A stretch of DNA of 20,761 nucleotides from an uncultured Bacteroidales bacterium (GTDB lineage: Bacteria > Bacteroidota > Bacteroidia > Bacteroidales > Muribaculaceae), in assembly GCA_949123685.1 (NCBI GenBank), contig CASBHZ010000050.1, forward strand, positions 1 through 20,761, written 5' to 3'. Shown one piece after another: positions 1 to 7,538 of the stretch. The notes under the pieces were generated by a model. It saw only the letters and a program-made list of their open reading frames with translations, was not told the DNA's origin and ran no database searches. Every line of letters begins with the position of its first letter. The stretch's first letter is position 1. Position numbers and translations under genes: made by a program.

Positions 1-96
1 AAACCACGAAACAACCAACTCAAAATACATAAAACTGATTGACGTTAGATATAAATGTGGTTGTTATGTGGTTGTTATGTGGTTGTGAGTGGTTGG
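1..96. repeat. Direct repeat copy 1 with 11-bp tandem units
   Basis: Bases 1-55 are identical to 174-228. They are followed by three 11-bp units at 56-66, 67-77 and 78-88 (tgtggttgtta, same, tgtggttgtga) and a partial unit at 89-96. The left part 3-17 (accacgaaacaacca) is an imperfect inverted repeat of 58-72 (13 of 15 positions), so the copy could fold into a stem-loop. The copy touches the window edge and may extend to the left. No coding potential is evident. Confidence 0.85.
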
Positions 97-173
97 TGGT
101 ATTAATACCCTCAATCCAAACCTATCTCAATGCCCAAACCAAGCCATATGAATATTTATTATCCAACCACTAA

Positions 174-258
174 AAACCACGAAACAACCAACTCAAAATA
201 CATAAAACTGATTGACGTTAGATATAAAGGAGGTTGTAACGTGGTTGTGAATGGTTGG
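174..258. repeat. Direct repeat copy 2, two tandem units
   Basis: The first 55 bases repeat 1-55 exactly. The tail carries only two divergent 11-bp units (229-239 and 240-250), against three in copy 1. The inverted-end relation is kept but weaker: 176-190 against 231-245, about 12 of 15 positions. A perfect core with a tail that varies in unit number suggests a recently duplicated intergenic element with slippage in its tandem part. Confidence 0.85.
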
Positions 259-333
259 AGCTTTTTATACGCGGGAGTGGCTTGAAGTTGGCTGGTAAAA
301 CGAAATTTAGAAGATCGTGATCGTTGTGTGGGA

Positions 334-1542
334 TCAGAGTTTGGAAAGGCGTTGGAGCGCCTCAAGGTAATAGTAGTCGGCGTAGATGATGGAAGCGTCG
401 ATTTCAGAGCCTGCGGGATGATGACCTGTTGAATGGTCGAGGAAAGAACACCGATGCTCGGCAGAGCGATAGTTGTCACCGGAGAGAGATGCAAGCATCC
501 TAACCGCTTTCTCTTTATAAACCTCACCTTTATCGGCAGGACAATATCCCTGAAGCTCTAAAAGAGCCGAGGCAACGACACTTGCAGCTGAAGCGTCTCT
601 TGGTGCGTTAGGAATCGCGGGGTCATCAAAATCCCAATATGGCACATAGTCTTCCGGAAGGCGCTTGAGATATGCGTCCGTTACCTTACATGCAAAATCA
701 AGAAATTTCTTATCCTGCGTTTCACGATAAACCATCGTGTAGCCATATATCGCCCATGCCTGTCCGCGTGCCCATGTGCTATTGTCGGCATATCCCTGAT
801 GCGTCATGCAACGGAGGAAATCACCATTGTCCTGATCATATACGGCTACGTGATAGCATGTACCGTCTGGACGGAACTGATGCTCCATTGTAGTCTCGGC
901 ATGCTTGACAGCAATATCATAAAGCCGTTTATCCCCGCCATTGCGGGCTGCCCAAAAAAGCATCTCGAGATTTATCATATTGTCCATGATCGTATTGTGA
1001 CCACCAAGCATTTCTATATTTCTCGGCCATGAAAGGATCGTTCCCACCTCCGGATTATATAACGTAGCCAAAGAGTCGGCAGATGCCAGAATTACATCTT
1101 TATATTTAGGATTACCGGTGAGACGATAACCGTTACCATAACTGCAGAAAACCAGGAATCCGAGGTCATGGTCAAATGCCGGAATGCGCGAAAGGTATTC
1201 AAGGGAAGATGTATATCGCTCGGCATGCTCGCGAATCTTTTCATCCCCCGTAATCTCATAGTCATACCACAATACTCCGGGCCAAAAACCCGCACACCAT
1301 TCATCGGGAGTAGCCTTGCGGCAATGCCACACGGAATCTTGCGCCTCGATATTTCGCGGCATCATGGTATAATCAATGGAATCGCGACTCAGCTGATCAA
1401 GAGAACGCAACACTTTTGAATGGCAATAACCAAAAGCGGAATCCACATCTATCGATTCAGCGGTTGCTGTCTGCGAACATGACAACATTACCGACCCAAT
1501 GGCAACGCCACAAGCCAACAACATACAATTGAATATATTCAT
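334..1542 (-). CDS. GH88 unsaturated glucuronyl hydrolase, probable lipoprotein
   Basis: This 402-residue protein belongs to the GH88 (alpha/alpha)6-barrel family, which hydrates the 4,5-unsaturated uronic acid left at the non-reducing end by polysaccharide lyases and so releases it. Asp126 in HDLGF and Asp187 in MDNMIN are 61 residues apart, the same spacing as the catalytic and assisting aspartates (Asp88, Asp149) of the Bacillus enzyme. The N-terminus is a lipoprotein-type signal with a lipobox ending at Cys22 (VMLSC). No acidic residues follow that cysteine, so a periplasm-facing position is more likely than surface display. I chose the ATG at 1542: it gives a clean signal peptide and starts one base after the GH43 stop, whereas a longer in-frame start at 1647 would lie inside GH43. 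GH105 is a related alternative, but the DLG and DN motifs favour GH88. It is the last gene of the cluster and very likely cotranscribed with GH43. Confidence 0.88.
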   Translation of the reverse strand: MNIFNCMLLACGVAIGSVMLSCSQTATAESIDVDSAFGYCHSKVLRSLDQLSRDSIDYTMMPRNIEAQDSVWHCRKATPDEWCAGFWPGVLWYDYEITGDEKIREHAERYTSSLEYLSRIPAFDHDLGFLVFCSYGNGYRLTGNPKYKDVILASADSLATLYNPEVGTILSWPRNIEMLGGHNTIMDNMINLEMLFWAARNGGDKRLYDIAVKHAETTMEHQFRPDGTCYHVAVYDQDNGDFLRCMTHQGYADNSTWARGQAWAIYGYTMVYRETQDKKFLDFACKVTDAYLKRLPEDYVPYWDFDDPAIPNAPRDASAASVVASALLELQGYCPADKGEVYKEKAVRMLASLSGDNYRSAEHRCSFLDHSTGHHPAGSEIDASIIYADYYYLEALQRLSKL

Positions 1543-1543
1543 T

Positions 1544-3217
1544 TCAGTTTCGCCTGTTAAGTAATTTCGTTTCAACCTTTTTAACATCAATCCATCCGCG
1601 TTCGTCACATCCTGCCGGAGTGACGCTATAAAAGCCGACTTTAGCACCTATCCACTTGCCCGCACGTGCCTTAAACACCCCCGGGACGCTTTTGAATCCT
1701 CCGTTCCCGGTTTCATAAAAGAAACGACATTCGCCTTTGCTGTCAACAGAAACCTTCAACCTCAAGACACATTCCATATTGCCATACAGACCGGCACTGT
1801 AACACCTGTCGGGAGACAGCTTTGCAATATCTTTCACCATCTCCTTGCCTCCTTGCTCGGCATCTTTACATTCCACAAGTTGAAGGACAAACGAATCGCC
1901 TCTTTTTGTAAGTCCCAAGCGGCAGTAATCCCATCCCATAACTATTATTCCGGAACTTACTCCATCAGCGTTCTCCTTAGCTGAAATCACGACATCCGCG
2001 ACAAATGAAAATTCCTCAGCAGGAAACTTCTGCATCCACAAATTGGGAACTTCCCAGAAATTCACAAATCCTTCACTGAGTTTATGTCCATAAATACGCA
2101 TCAATCCATCCGGAATCGGAAAACCGAAAACATCGTCATAATTAGAATGCCATTGGAAGAGGCTGCTTCCTTCATCATTATTCATCTTTACACCACCCAT
2201 TCCTTCCGTTGAGACTTTAGGGCGCGCATGCTTCCTTACCGGTTCGCCACATCCATCCTTATCCTTATCAATACCGATTACCGGCCAATCTTCAACCCAT
2301 TCCATCGGGTTAAGATGCACAACCCTGCCAAACGCTCCTTTGTCTTGAAAATGCAGGAACCAATCTTCGCCTGCAGCATTCGTAACCCATGCCCCCTGAT
2401 GAGGTCCGTTTATATCCGTCTCTCCTTGCGCCATTACAATCCTTGATTCATACGGACCCAGGATATTCTTCGAACGCATCACAAGTTGCCAACCATCCCT
2501 TACACCCCCTGCGGGAGCAAAAAGATAATAATATTCACCGCGTCGATAAAGCTTAGTTCCTTCTACAGTATGGTTGACACCATCATTGCCATCATATATT
2601 ATCCGTGGAGCGGAAATCAGCGACGTGCCGTCAGCCGACATTTCGCTTATTGTCAAGATGCTGTTGAAGCCGCATCTTGAAGCCGCCCATCCGTTGGAAA
2701 GATACGCCTTACCGTCTTTATCCCAAAACGGGGACGGATCAATCAAGCCTTTTCCCGCCCTTACCAATACAGGCGCGCTCCACTTCTTCTCCGGATCTTT
2801 TGTCTTTGTCATGAAGATACCGAAATCCGGGTCTCCCCAATATATATAGTATTCTCCGTCATGATATTTTATACATGGCGCCCACACCCCCTTGCCATGT
2901 CGCGGTATACCGCTGCCATAATAATCTGTGGGAGGAACCGAATCCAGAGCATGGTTAACCAATGTCCAATTGACCAGATCATTGGAACGCAATATCGGCA
3001 ATCCCGGCACACACTGGAAACTTGAAGCCGTCATATAAAAAGTGTTGCCATCGGGCGAAGCCACCACATCCGGGTCCGAATAATCAGCATGAATCACAGG
3101 ATTCACATAATGACCTGACTTAACAAGATTCAGCGGATTTGACACAAGTTGCTCCCCCGCGATAGCCATCATCACAGAAGAGCAACTCATAATTACCATA
3201 ATCAACCTTTCTTTCAT
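1544..3217 (-). CDS. GH43 glycosidase (beta-xylosidase/alpha-L-arabinofuranosidase type)
   Basis: The 557-residue protein has a Sec signal (about 1-20), a five-bladed GH43 propeller (about 38-330) and a C-terminal concanavalin-like beta-sandwich (about 345-557) of the kind found in GH43 beta-xylosidases. The three expected acids are visible: Asp48 in YSDPD (base), Asp160 in LIDPSPF (pKa modulator) and Glu219 in HTVEGTK (acid). Family members remove terminal xylose or arabinofuranose; which sugar is removed cannot be read here. The ATG at 3217 is preferred because AGCAGGTGA lies just upstream as a ribosome binding site. A GTG at 3223 would add two residues but is part of that site. The gene overlaps nothing and stops one base before GH88, which suggests translational coupling. 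The 128-bp spacer upstream contains strong inverted repeats. Confidence 0.9.
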   Translation of the reverse strand: MKERLIMVIMSCSSVMMAIAGEQLVSNPLNLVKSGHYVNPVIHADYSDPDVVASPDGNTFYMTASSFQCVPGLPILRSNDLVNWTLVNHALDSVPPTDYYGSGIPRHGKGVWAPCIKYHDGEYYIYWGDPDFGIFMTKTKDPEKKWSAPVLVRAGKGLIDPSPFWDKDGKAYLSNGWAASRCGFNSILTISEMSADGTSLISAPRIIYDGNDGVNHTVEGTKLYRRGEYYYLFAPAGGVRDGWQLVMRSKNILGPYESRIVMAQGETDINGPHQGAWVTNAAGEDWFLHFQDKGAFGRVVHLNPMEWVEDWPVIGIDKDKDGCGEPVRKHARPKVSTEGMGGVKMNNDEGSSLFQWHSNYDDVFGFPIPDGLMRIYGHKLSEGFVNFWEVPNLWMQKFPAEEFSFVADVVISAKENADGVSSGIIVMGWDYCRLGLTKRGDSFVLQLVECKDAEQGGKEMVKDIAKLSPDRCYSAGLYGNMECVLRLKVSVDSKGECRFFYETGNGGFKSVPGVFKARAGKWIGAKVGFYSVTPAGCDERGWIDVKKVETKLLNRRN

Positions 3218-3253
3218 TTTCACCTGCTATGCCTAAAACAATCTTGTTTTACC

Positions 3254-3279
3254 AATGAAGCTGTTTAAACAGCTTCATT
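3254..3279. repeat. Perfect 26-bp palindrome upstream of GH43
   Basis: The half-site aatgaagctgttt at 3254-3266 is followed immediately by its exact reverse complement at 3267-3279. The centre lies about 50 bp before the GH43 start codon. With no loop it suits a dimeric DNA-binding protein or a cruciform better than an RNA hairpin. There is no T-run on the minus side, so it is not a simple terminator. Its core shares the GCTGTTTAAA sequence seen in other spacers of this locus. Confidence 0.7.
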
Positions 3280-3281
3280 AA

Positions 3282-3299
3282 CAAGTGATGATTCACTTG
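3282..3299. repeat. Short stem-loop between GH97 and GH43
   Basis: A 7-bp perfect stem (caagtga at 3282-3288, tcacttg at 3293-3299) encloses a 4-nt loop, two bases from the 26-bp palindrome. On the mRNA it precedes GH43. It could be an mRNA processing or stability element. It has no U-tract and is weak as a terminator. Confidence 0.45.
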
Positions 3300-3345
3300 C
3301 TTAAATAATTTACAATCTATTATACGGATAAAAGACACTCCATAC

Positions 3346-5223
3346 TCAATCAACAGGGTAAAATCTTATCGCCACTCCACCCTTTTGAGGGATCTTGAAC
3401 TTCAATGTATCAGAAGCCTTCACTTTCTTCACTACCATCTCCACACCGGTGCGGCTTTCATCTTTGCCACCTTTGGCATCGCTATATATCTCAGCCATAT
3501 ATCGTTTATCGGGCGAAAGGAAACGAGACAGCTCAAACTTTGCCTCCCCTCCTTCGTTATTAGCCAATGCCGCCGCCCACCATATATCACCCTTACGGCG
3601 TGCCATGGTTATCCCCTTTCCGGGATAACCGGCAAGAATCTTTGTGTCATCAAAAACGGTAGCAAGGTCTTCAAACCATTTTATTTCCTTCTCTCCCTGA
3701 TAGAGAGATGGATTATCATACCAGAAAATTGTCTGCAACGGGCTGTAAAACACCAGCGATGCGGCAAGCTGGTGTGCATGAGTGTTGCGCAAACGCTTGT
3801 CATAATAACAGATGGTATAGTCTGCCGCCCCGTTGATCATGCGGGTGAAAGGAAGCGTTGTATTATGCGTTGCATCGGGAAACTCCTCATTGCCGCAAAT
3901 ACCCTCTTGCGTAAGCAGGTTGGGATAAGTGCGTGAATATCCCGATGGTCTGTATTCATCATGAATATTCATCATCAAGCCGTTTTTCGCAGCCTTTGCT
4001 ACCATCTCGTGTAGCCATATGCTCCAGCGATGAGAGGCATATTGCACAAATCCTGACTTGACACCGGCAACACCCCATTGTTTAAGAAGGGGAAACAGCT
4101 CATCCATCTGCTTCATGAGGGCGTGCTGATTGACATAGAGCCATACTCCAACACCCTTCTCTTTTCCGTAATCGATAACTTTCTGCATATCAACATGGGG
4201 AACAACCTTTGTAGCATCCCCGTCATGACTTGTGCACGGCATATACCATTGCCAGTCATAGAGCATGTAATCAATATTGTGTTCGGCACAGAAATCAATA
4301 GTGGCAAGTCCTGCCTCCGTATCGATCTTCGAGCGCATAATCTTACCCGGCTTCACCCAAGAAAAATCTCCTTTGGAGGAAGGATTAAGATTCAACACAA
4401 TATCATTATTCTGCAATAATTCAGCCGGAGAATCCGCTGTCATGATTACCTTCCACGGAGTAGCGGCATATGTCACCACGTCAACAGGAGAATACATCAC
4501 AGAACTGAGTGTAGAATGCTTGTCTCTACGTGCCATGTATTTCGTTAGACACCAATCATCTGTATCTGCATCAAGAAGAGCCACCCACTGCCCGGAAGGA
4601 AGTTCGAGTGTCAAAGCCCGCTCCACCGGATGGGTGATACTGTCAACAGGACCGACATCAAATGTAGCCTGCGCCCACTGCTCGCTCCAGGCATTTGCTC
4701 CTTCGGGGAAAGAATAATCCGTAAGATCTTCCGTCACCTTATGGAATATTGCATCCGGATGCTCCGGGAAGAAATAGCGGAACGCTATACCTTCGTCGTA
4801 GGCACGCACCTGCACATCAAGACGATATTTGCTCTTGTCTTTTCGACTCATATGCAGCGTCGCGCTATTGAAATGATCGCGCACGGTGGAACGCTCTCCA
4901 TATAACGGATGCCAAACGGAATCAACCGGCTCTGCATACGAAACCGAATCAACTTCAAGCATATCCATCCAGCACTCCGGCTGCACAAGGTCGCGTTTCC
5001 CAAGAGCCATCTCCCACACTCGGTTGTCAAGCTGAAGTCCTGCTCTTGAAGGCAAGATAACATCTTTACCATCCGTCTTCACCGAATATACAAGCTCTTT
5101 ACCGTTTTTGGAAAAACACACCTCGTTTCTTCCATCCGGCGACTTAAGACTCAATGTTCCGACAGAAGCATTAGCCATCAACACCGAAGAGAGGCAAACG
5201 GAAGCAAATACACTATATTTCAT
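3346..5223 (-). CDS. GH97 alpha-glycosidase (SusB-like family)
   Basis: The 625-residue protein has a Sec signal (about 1-19), the N-terminal GH97 beta-sandwich (about 22-285), a (beta/alpha)8 catalytic barrel (about 290-520) and a C-terminal beta domain. Known GH97 members are alpha-glucosidases or alpha-galactosidases. Retaining members carry an Asp nucleophile in a KxDF strand. Here the strand reads VKSGF with Gly391, while the glutamate-rich stretch at 421-447 (HDEYRP, LLTQE, GNEE) is kept. That favours the inverting, glutamate-based branch to which SusB belongs, although the linkage is not certain. The ATG at 5223 is chosen over an upstream in-frame start at 5301 because it gives the signal peptide and has AAAAAAGGA just before it. 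It starts 16 bp after the heparinase-fold gene, so the two are probably cotranscribed. The expected location is the periplasm. Confidence 0.92.
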   Translation of the reverse strand: MKYSVFASVCLSSVLMANASVGTLSLKSPDGRNEVCFSKNGKELVYSVKTDGKDVILPSRAGLQLDNRVWEMALGKRDLVQPECWMDMLEVDSVSYAEPVDSVWHPLYGERSTVRDHFNSATLHMSRKDKSKYRLDVQVRAYDEGIAFRYFFPEHPDAIFHKVTEDLTDYSFPEGANAWSEQWAQATFDVGPVDSITHPVERALTLELPSGQWVALLDADTDDWCLTKYMARRDKHSTLSSVMYSPVDVVTYAATPWKVIMTADSPAELLQNNDIVLNLNPSSKGDFSWVKPGKIMRSKIDTEAGLATIDFCAEHNIDYMLYDWQWYMPCTSHDGDATKVVPHVDMQKVIDYGKEKGVGVWLYVNQHALMKQMDELFPLLKQWGVAGVKSGFVQYASHRWSIWLHEMVAKAAKNGLMMNIHDEYRPSGYSRTYPNLLTQEGICGNEEFPDATHNTTLPFTRMINGAADYTICYYDKRLRNTHAHQLAASLVFYSPLQTIFWYDNPSLYQGEKEIKWFEDLATVFDDTKILAGYPGKGITMARRKGDIWWAAALANNEGGEAKFELSRFLSPDKRYMAEIYSDAKGGKDESRTGVEMVVKKVKASDTLKFKIPQKGGVAIRFYPVD

Positions 5224-5239
5224 TCCTTTTTTGATTTGT

Positions 5240-7525
5240 TTATTCGTGAAATTTAACTTTGATGAAATTACCCTCTCTATTGATTTTAATGGTTTTACCA
5301 TTCACTGTCAAACTTGACGGAGCCCCCTTGTATTTCATGTTTACACGTGGCTGACCGGCAACATTCAGATCAAGTTTTCCACCATCCTTCTTGGCTATCA
5401 CATTCAGTTTTGAGAGCGAAGAGAAATAAACATCCTTGTCTCTCTTCAAGGAACTTCCATGACCAATAAACACCTCTTGCGGATTCACGGCATCGCCTCC
5501 CTCCGGATAGCTAACGGTAAGCATATAGGCATCAGTATCCCATCCGTCAGCGTTTATCCAGGAGTTGAGATGCATCAGGCGTCCGTCAGCAAGCTGATTG
5601 ATATAAATATCAGTCACTTTACCTTTATATCTCACTCGCATTCCGACCCAGTCTTTTCCTTCCCTTCTCTCAATCTCGGGGAGTTCCTTCTGATCCGGAG
5701 TATCCTTAAGGATAACTGCCGTTACCCCTTTCACACGATCCGTGTTATCGGGGAGATGGAATGAATAATACTCCTCCTCACCTGAGAGATCCTCTTTCGG
5801 ACCCTTTTTCACCTCCCAATATAAATCTTCGGGATAGTCATGTACGAAATTGCTATATGCGAGCGGACGCGGATAGATCGGGCGCACAGCTACGGAAGAT
5901 TCTCCATTGGTGACATTAAGATCGAATCCCCGCTTAGTAGCTTCTCCTCCCGGATGCCATAGCCATTCAAAATGCCCCGGCTCATGAGAATGTATATCAT
6001 CTATTATATATATCACATTGTCGACCCATAGAAAATGACGGAAATTGCGGTCGAAAGCATGACTCATCGGACCGGTGCCGTCTGCGAGCACATATTTAAT
6101 GTTGCCACCATCAAGCAAGCCGCTTACAGAACCCGGTAACATCGTGCCGTGATATTGTTGATAAGTCTTCTGCCCCTCTCCATTAAAAAGCACAACATTG
6201 TGTGCCGGACTTTGGAAGAAATAGTTGCGATATTCCGGTTTGCCATAGCCGCAATTACCGGCATCCTTTATGATATCCACACCTTTATGAAAAATGATGA
6301 AGGAATTGGCATCGGCATGCGAATGGTTCCAAGTCATTCCCGACTTCACGGCAAGCATGGTCGCATCCTTCTTCCATGAATCACGCATAGTAGCCCAGCC
6401 GAAATCTTTCCAGAGATGTGATGTAGGCAAGGAAGGGACAACGGGAGCATCCGAGAGATCCGGAGTATAAAGGAACCCCATCGGGAAAGTGCGAGGGAAA
6501 CCCTCGCGGTGCTGTCCCGGTTCAACCTGATTCACATACCAAAGAGTCTCAGGCGATTTCTCACCCATAGCATAAGCGAGGAGCATACTGCTCTCTCCGG
6601 TAACATTCTTATGGCTGTCACCAAAATTGATACTATGCAACTGACCGGTGCGCGGATATGCGACATGACAGAAAAACGGGGCGAGTTTCCCCATCTGCGG
6701 AATATCCTCGAGTTTGTCGCCGGGATGAGAATTAAGCCATGCAAGCCGGAAAAGCAAAGCTTCCGTAGAACCGAAACTCGCATAATTGATACTTTCATAC
6801 ATTCCTCCATCACGGTCGAAACTCTTTGGCTTATGCTGGATAACATCCCCTTCAAATTCAAACCATTCAGGAAGCACCTCTACCAAAGTCTCCGCCCCCT
6901 TACGCGCCGCTTCCGATTCATTGCTGATCGCAAGCGCGAGTAGTCCGCCCATTCCGGCACATGAGGTCCACCAATTATGCCCCATCGAGTTGAGACTATG
7001 GATTCGCGTAGGCTCAAGAATCCAGTCTCCAAGCAGCGGTTCTACACAAAGGCGATAAAGACCATCAGCTATCTGCTTACGTTCCGACGGAGTGAGAAGA
7101 TCATAAATGGCATCATATGCCATTGCGAGTTGAAATGAGCGGTGAGCCATCTGCAATTCACTGCGCCATGCTGGCTTACGTGCCAGCATCTCCCTGTCTC
7201 CCCAGCTATTCACTTTCGAAGTCTGCAACAAAACCTCACGCAAAGGCTCCGCATATTTGCGGTCGCCCGTCATAAGATAAGCCAATGCGGGATATTCCAA
7301 TTTCATGATATTAGGTTTGCCGCTCACCTCTTTGTCAGCAACACCCTGAATATATTCCCACGCTTTCTGCATTGCAGTGTCGTTCTTAACAGTTTTCTTT
7401 GCTGCCGACACCCTATCGGGAGTAAACAACAACGAGGGATGCTTGATGCCCGCGACTACATCAAGTGAAAAAACAGCCACAATGGCAAAAACAGTCCAAA
7501 ACTTCGATAGTCTCAATCTTCCCAT
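5240..7525 (-). CDS. Heparinase II/III-fold polysaccharide lyase
   Basis: The 761-residue protein has a Sec signal (about 1-25), an alpha-helical toroid (about 30-350) and a C-terminal beta-sandwich typical of heparinase II/III proteins (about 370-620 and beyond). Candidate catalytic residues match the family pattern: His183-Asn184 in SMGHNWW, Tyr243 in GGMYESINY, and His401/His403 in WNHSHADAN. These enzymes cleave uronic-acid polymers by beta-elimination and leave 4,5-unsaturated ends, the substrate of the GH88 encoded downstream. The CAZy family (PL12, 15, 17, 21 and relatives share the fold) cannot be fixed from motifs alone, so heparin or alginate should not be assumed as substrate. With no lipobox it is probably soluble in the periplasm. 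It follows the beta-helix gene by 13 bp and precedes GH97 by 16 bp. Confidence 0.85.
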   Translation of the reverse strand: MGRLRLSKFWTVFAIVAVFSLDVVAGIKHPSLLFTPDRVSAAKKTVKNDTAMQKAWEYIQGVADKEVSGKPNIMKLEYPALAYLMTGDRKYAEPLREVLLQTSKVNSWGDREMLARKPAWRSELQMAHRSFQLAMAYDAIYDLLTPSERKQIADGLYRLCVEPLLGDWILEPTRIHSLNSMGHNWWTSCAGMGGLLALAISNESEAARKGAETLVEVLPEWFEFEGDVIQHKPKSFDRDGGMYESINYASFGSTEALLFRLAWLNSHPGDKLEDIPQMGKLAPFFCHVAYPRTGQLHSINFGDSHKNVTGESSMLLAYAMGEKSPETLWYVNQVEPGQHREGFPRTFPMGFLYTPDLSDAPVVPSLPTSHLWKDFGWATMRDSWKKDATMLAVKSGMTWNHSHADANSFIIFHKGVDIIKDAGNCGYGKPEYRNYFFQSPAHNVVLFNGEGQKTYQQYHGTMLPGSVSGLLDGGNIKYVLADGTGPMSHAFDRNFRHFLWVDNVIYIIDDIHSHEPGHFEWLWHPGGEATKRGFDLNVTNGESSVAVRPIYPRPLAYSNFVHDYPEDLYWEVKKGPKEDLSGEEEYYSFHLPDNTDRVKGVTAVILKDTPDQKELPEIERREGKDWVGMRVRYKGKVTDIYINQLADGRLMHLNSWINADGWDTDAYMLTVSYPEGGDAVNPQEVFIGHGSSLKRDKDVYFSSLSKLNVIAKKDGGKLDLNVAGQPRVNMKYKGAPSSLTVNGKTIKINREGNFIKVKFHE

Positions 7526-7538
7526 TTGATTATATTGT

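Larger units (their letters stand above)
1..333. other. Non-coding repeat region downstream of GH88
   Basis: No gene is supported here. The region holds the two repeat copies and a 9-bp inverted match (88-96 against 163-171, agtggttgg/ccaaccact). Bases 117-124 read TAGGTTTG on the minus strand, which fits the Bacteroides -7 element, but no well-spaced -33 element was seen, so a promoter for a gene further left is only a possibility. No convincing intrinsic terminator follows the GH88 stop codon. Confidence 0.6.

Noticed and set aside
1..258. CRISPR array
   Set aside because: Only two long copies exist, and the 11-bp units are directly adjacent without spacers; no cas gene is in the window.
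1543..1647. Longer start for GH88 at 1647
   Set aside because: It would put 35 non-signal residues before a good lipoprotein signal and overlap GH43 by about 100 bp; the ATG at 1542 follows the GH43 stop directly.
5224..5301. Longer start for GH97 at 5301
   Set aside because: The added residues are charged and precede a good signal peptide; they lie inside the heparinase-fold gene. The ATG at 5223 has a ribosome binding site.
5240..7525. Calling the substrate heparin or heparan sulfate
   Set aside because: No sulfatase or sulfatase-maturing gene is present, and GH97 and GH43 do not fit glycosaminoglycan breakdown; only the fold is supported.
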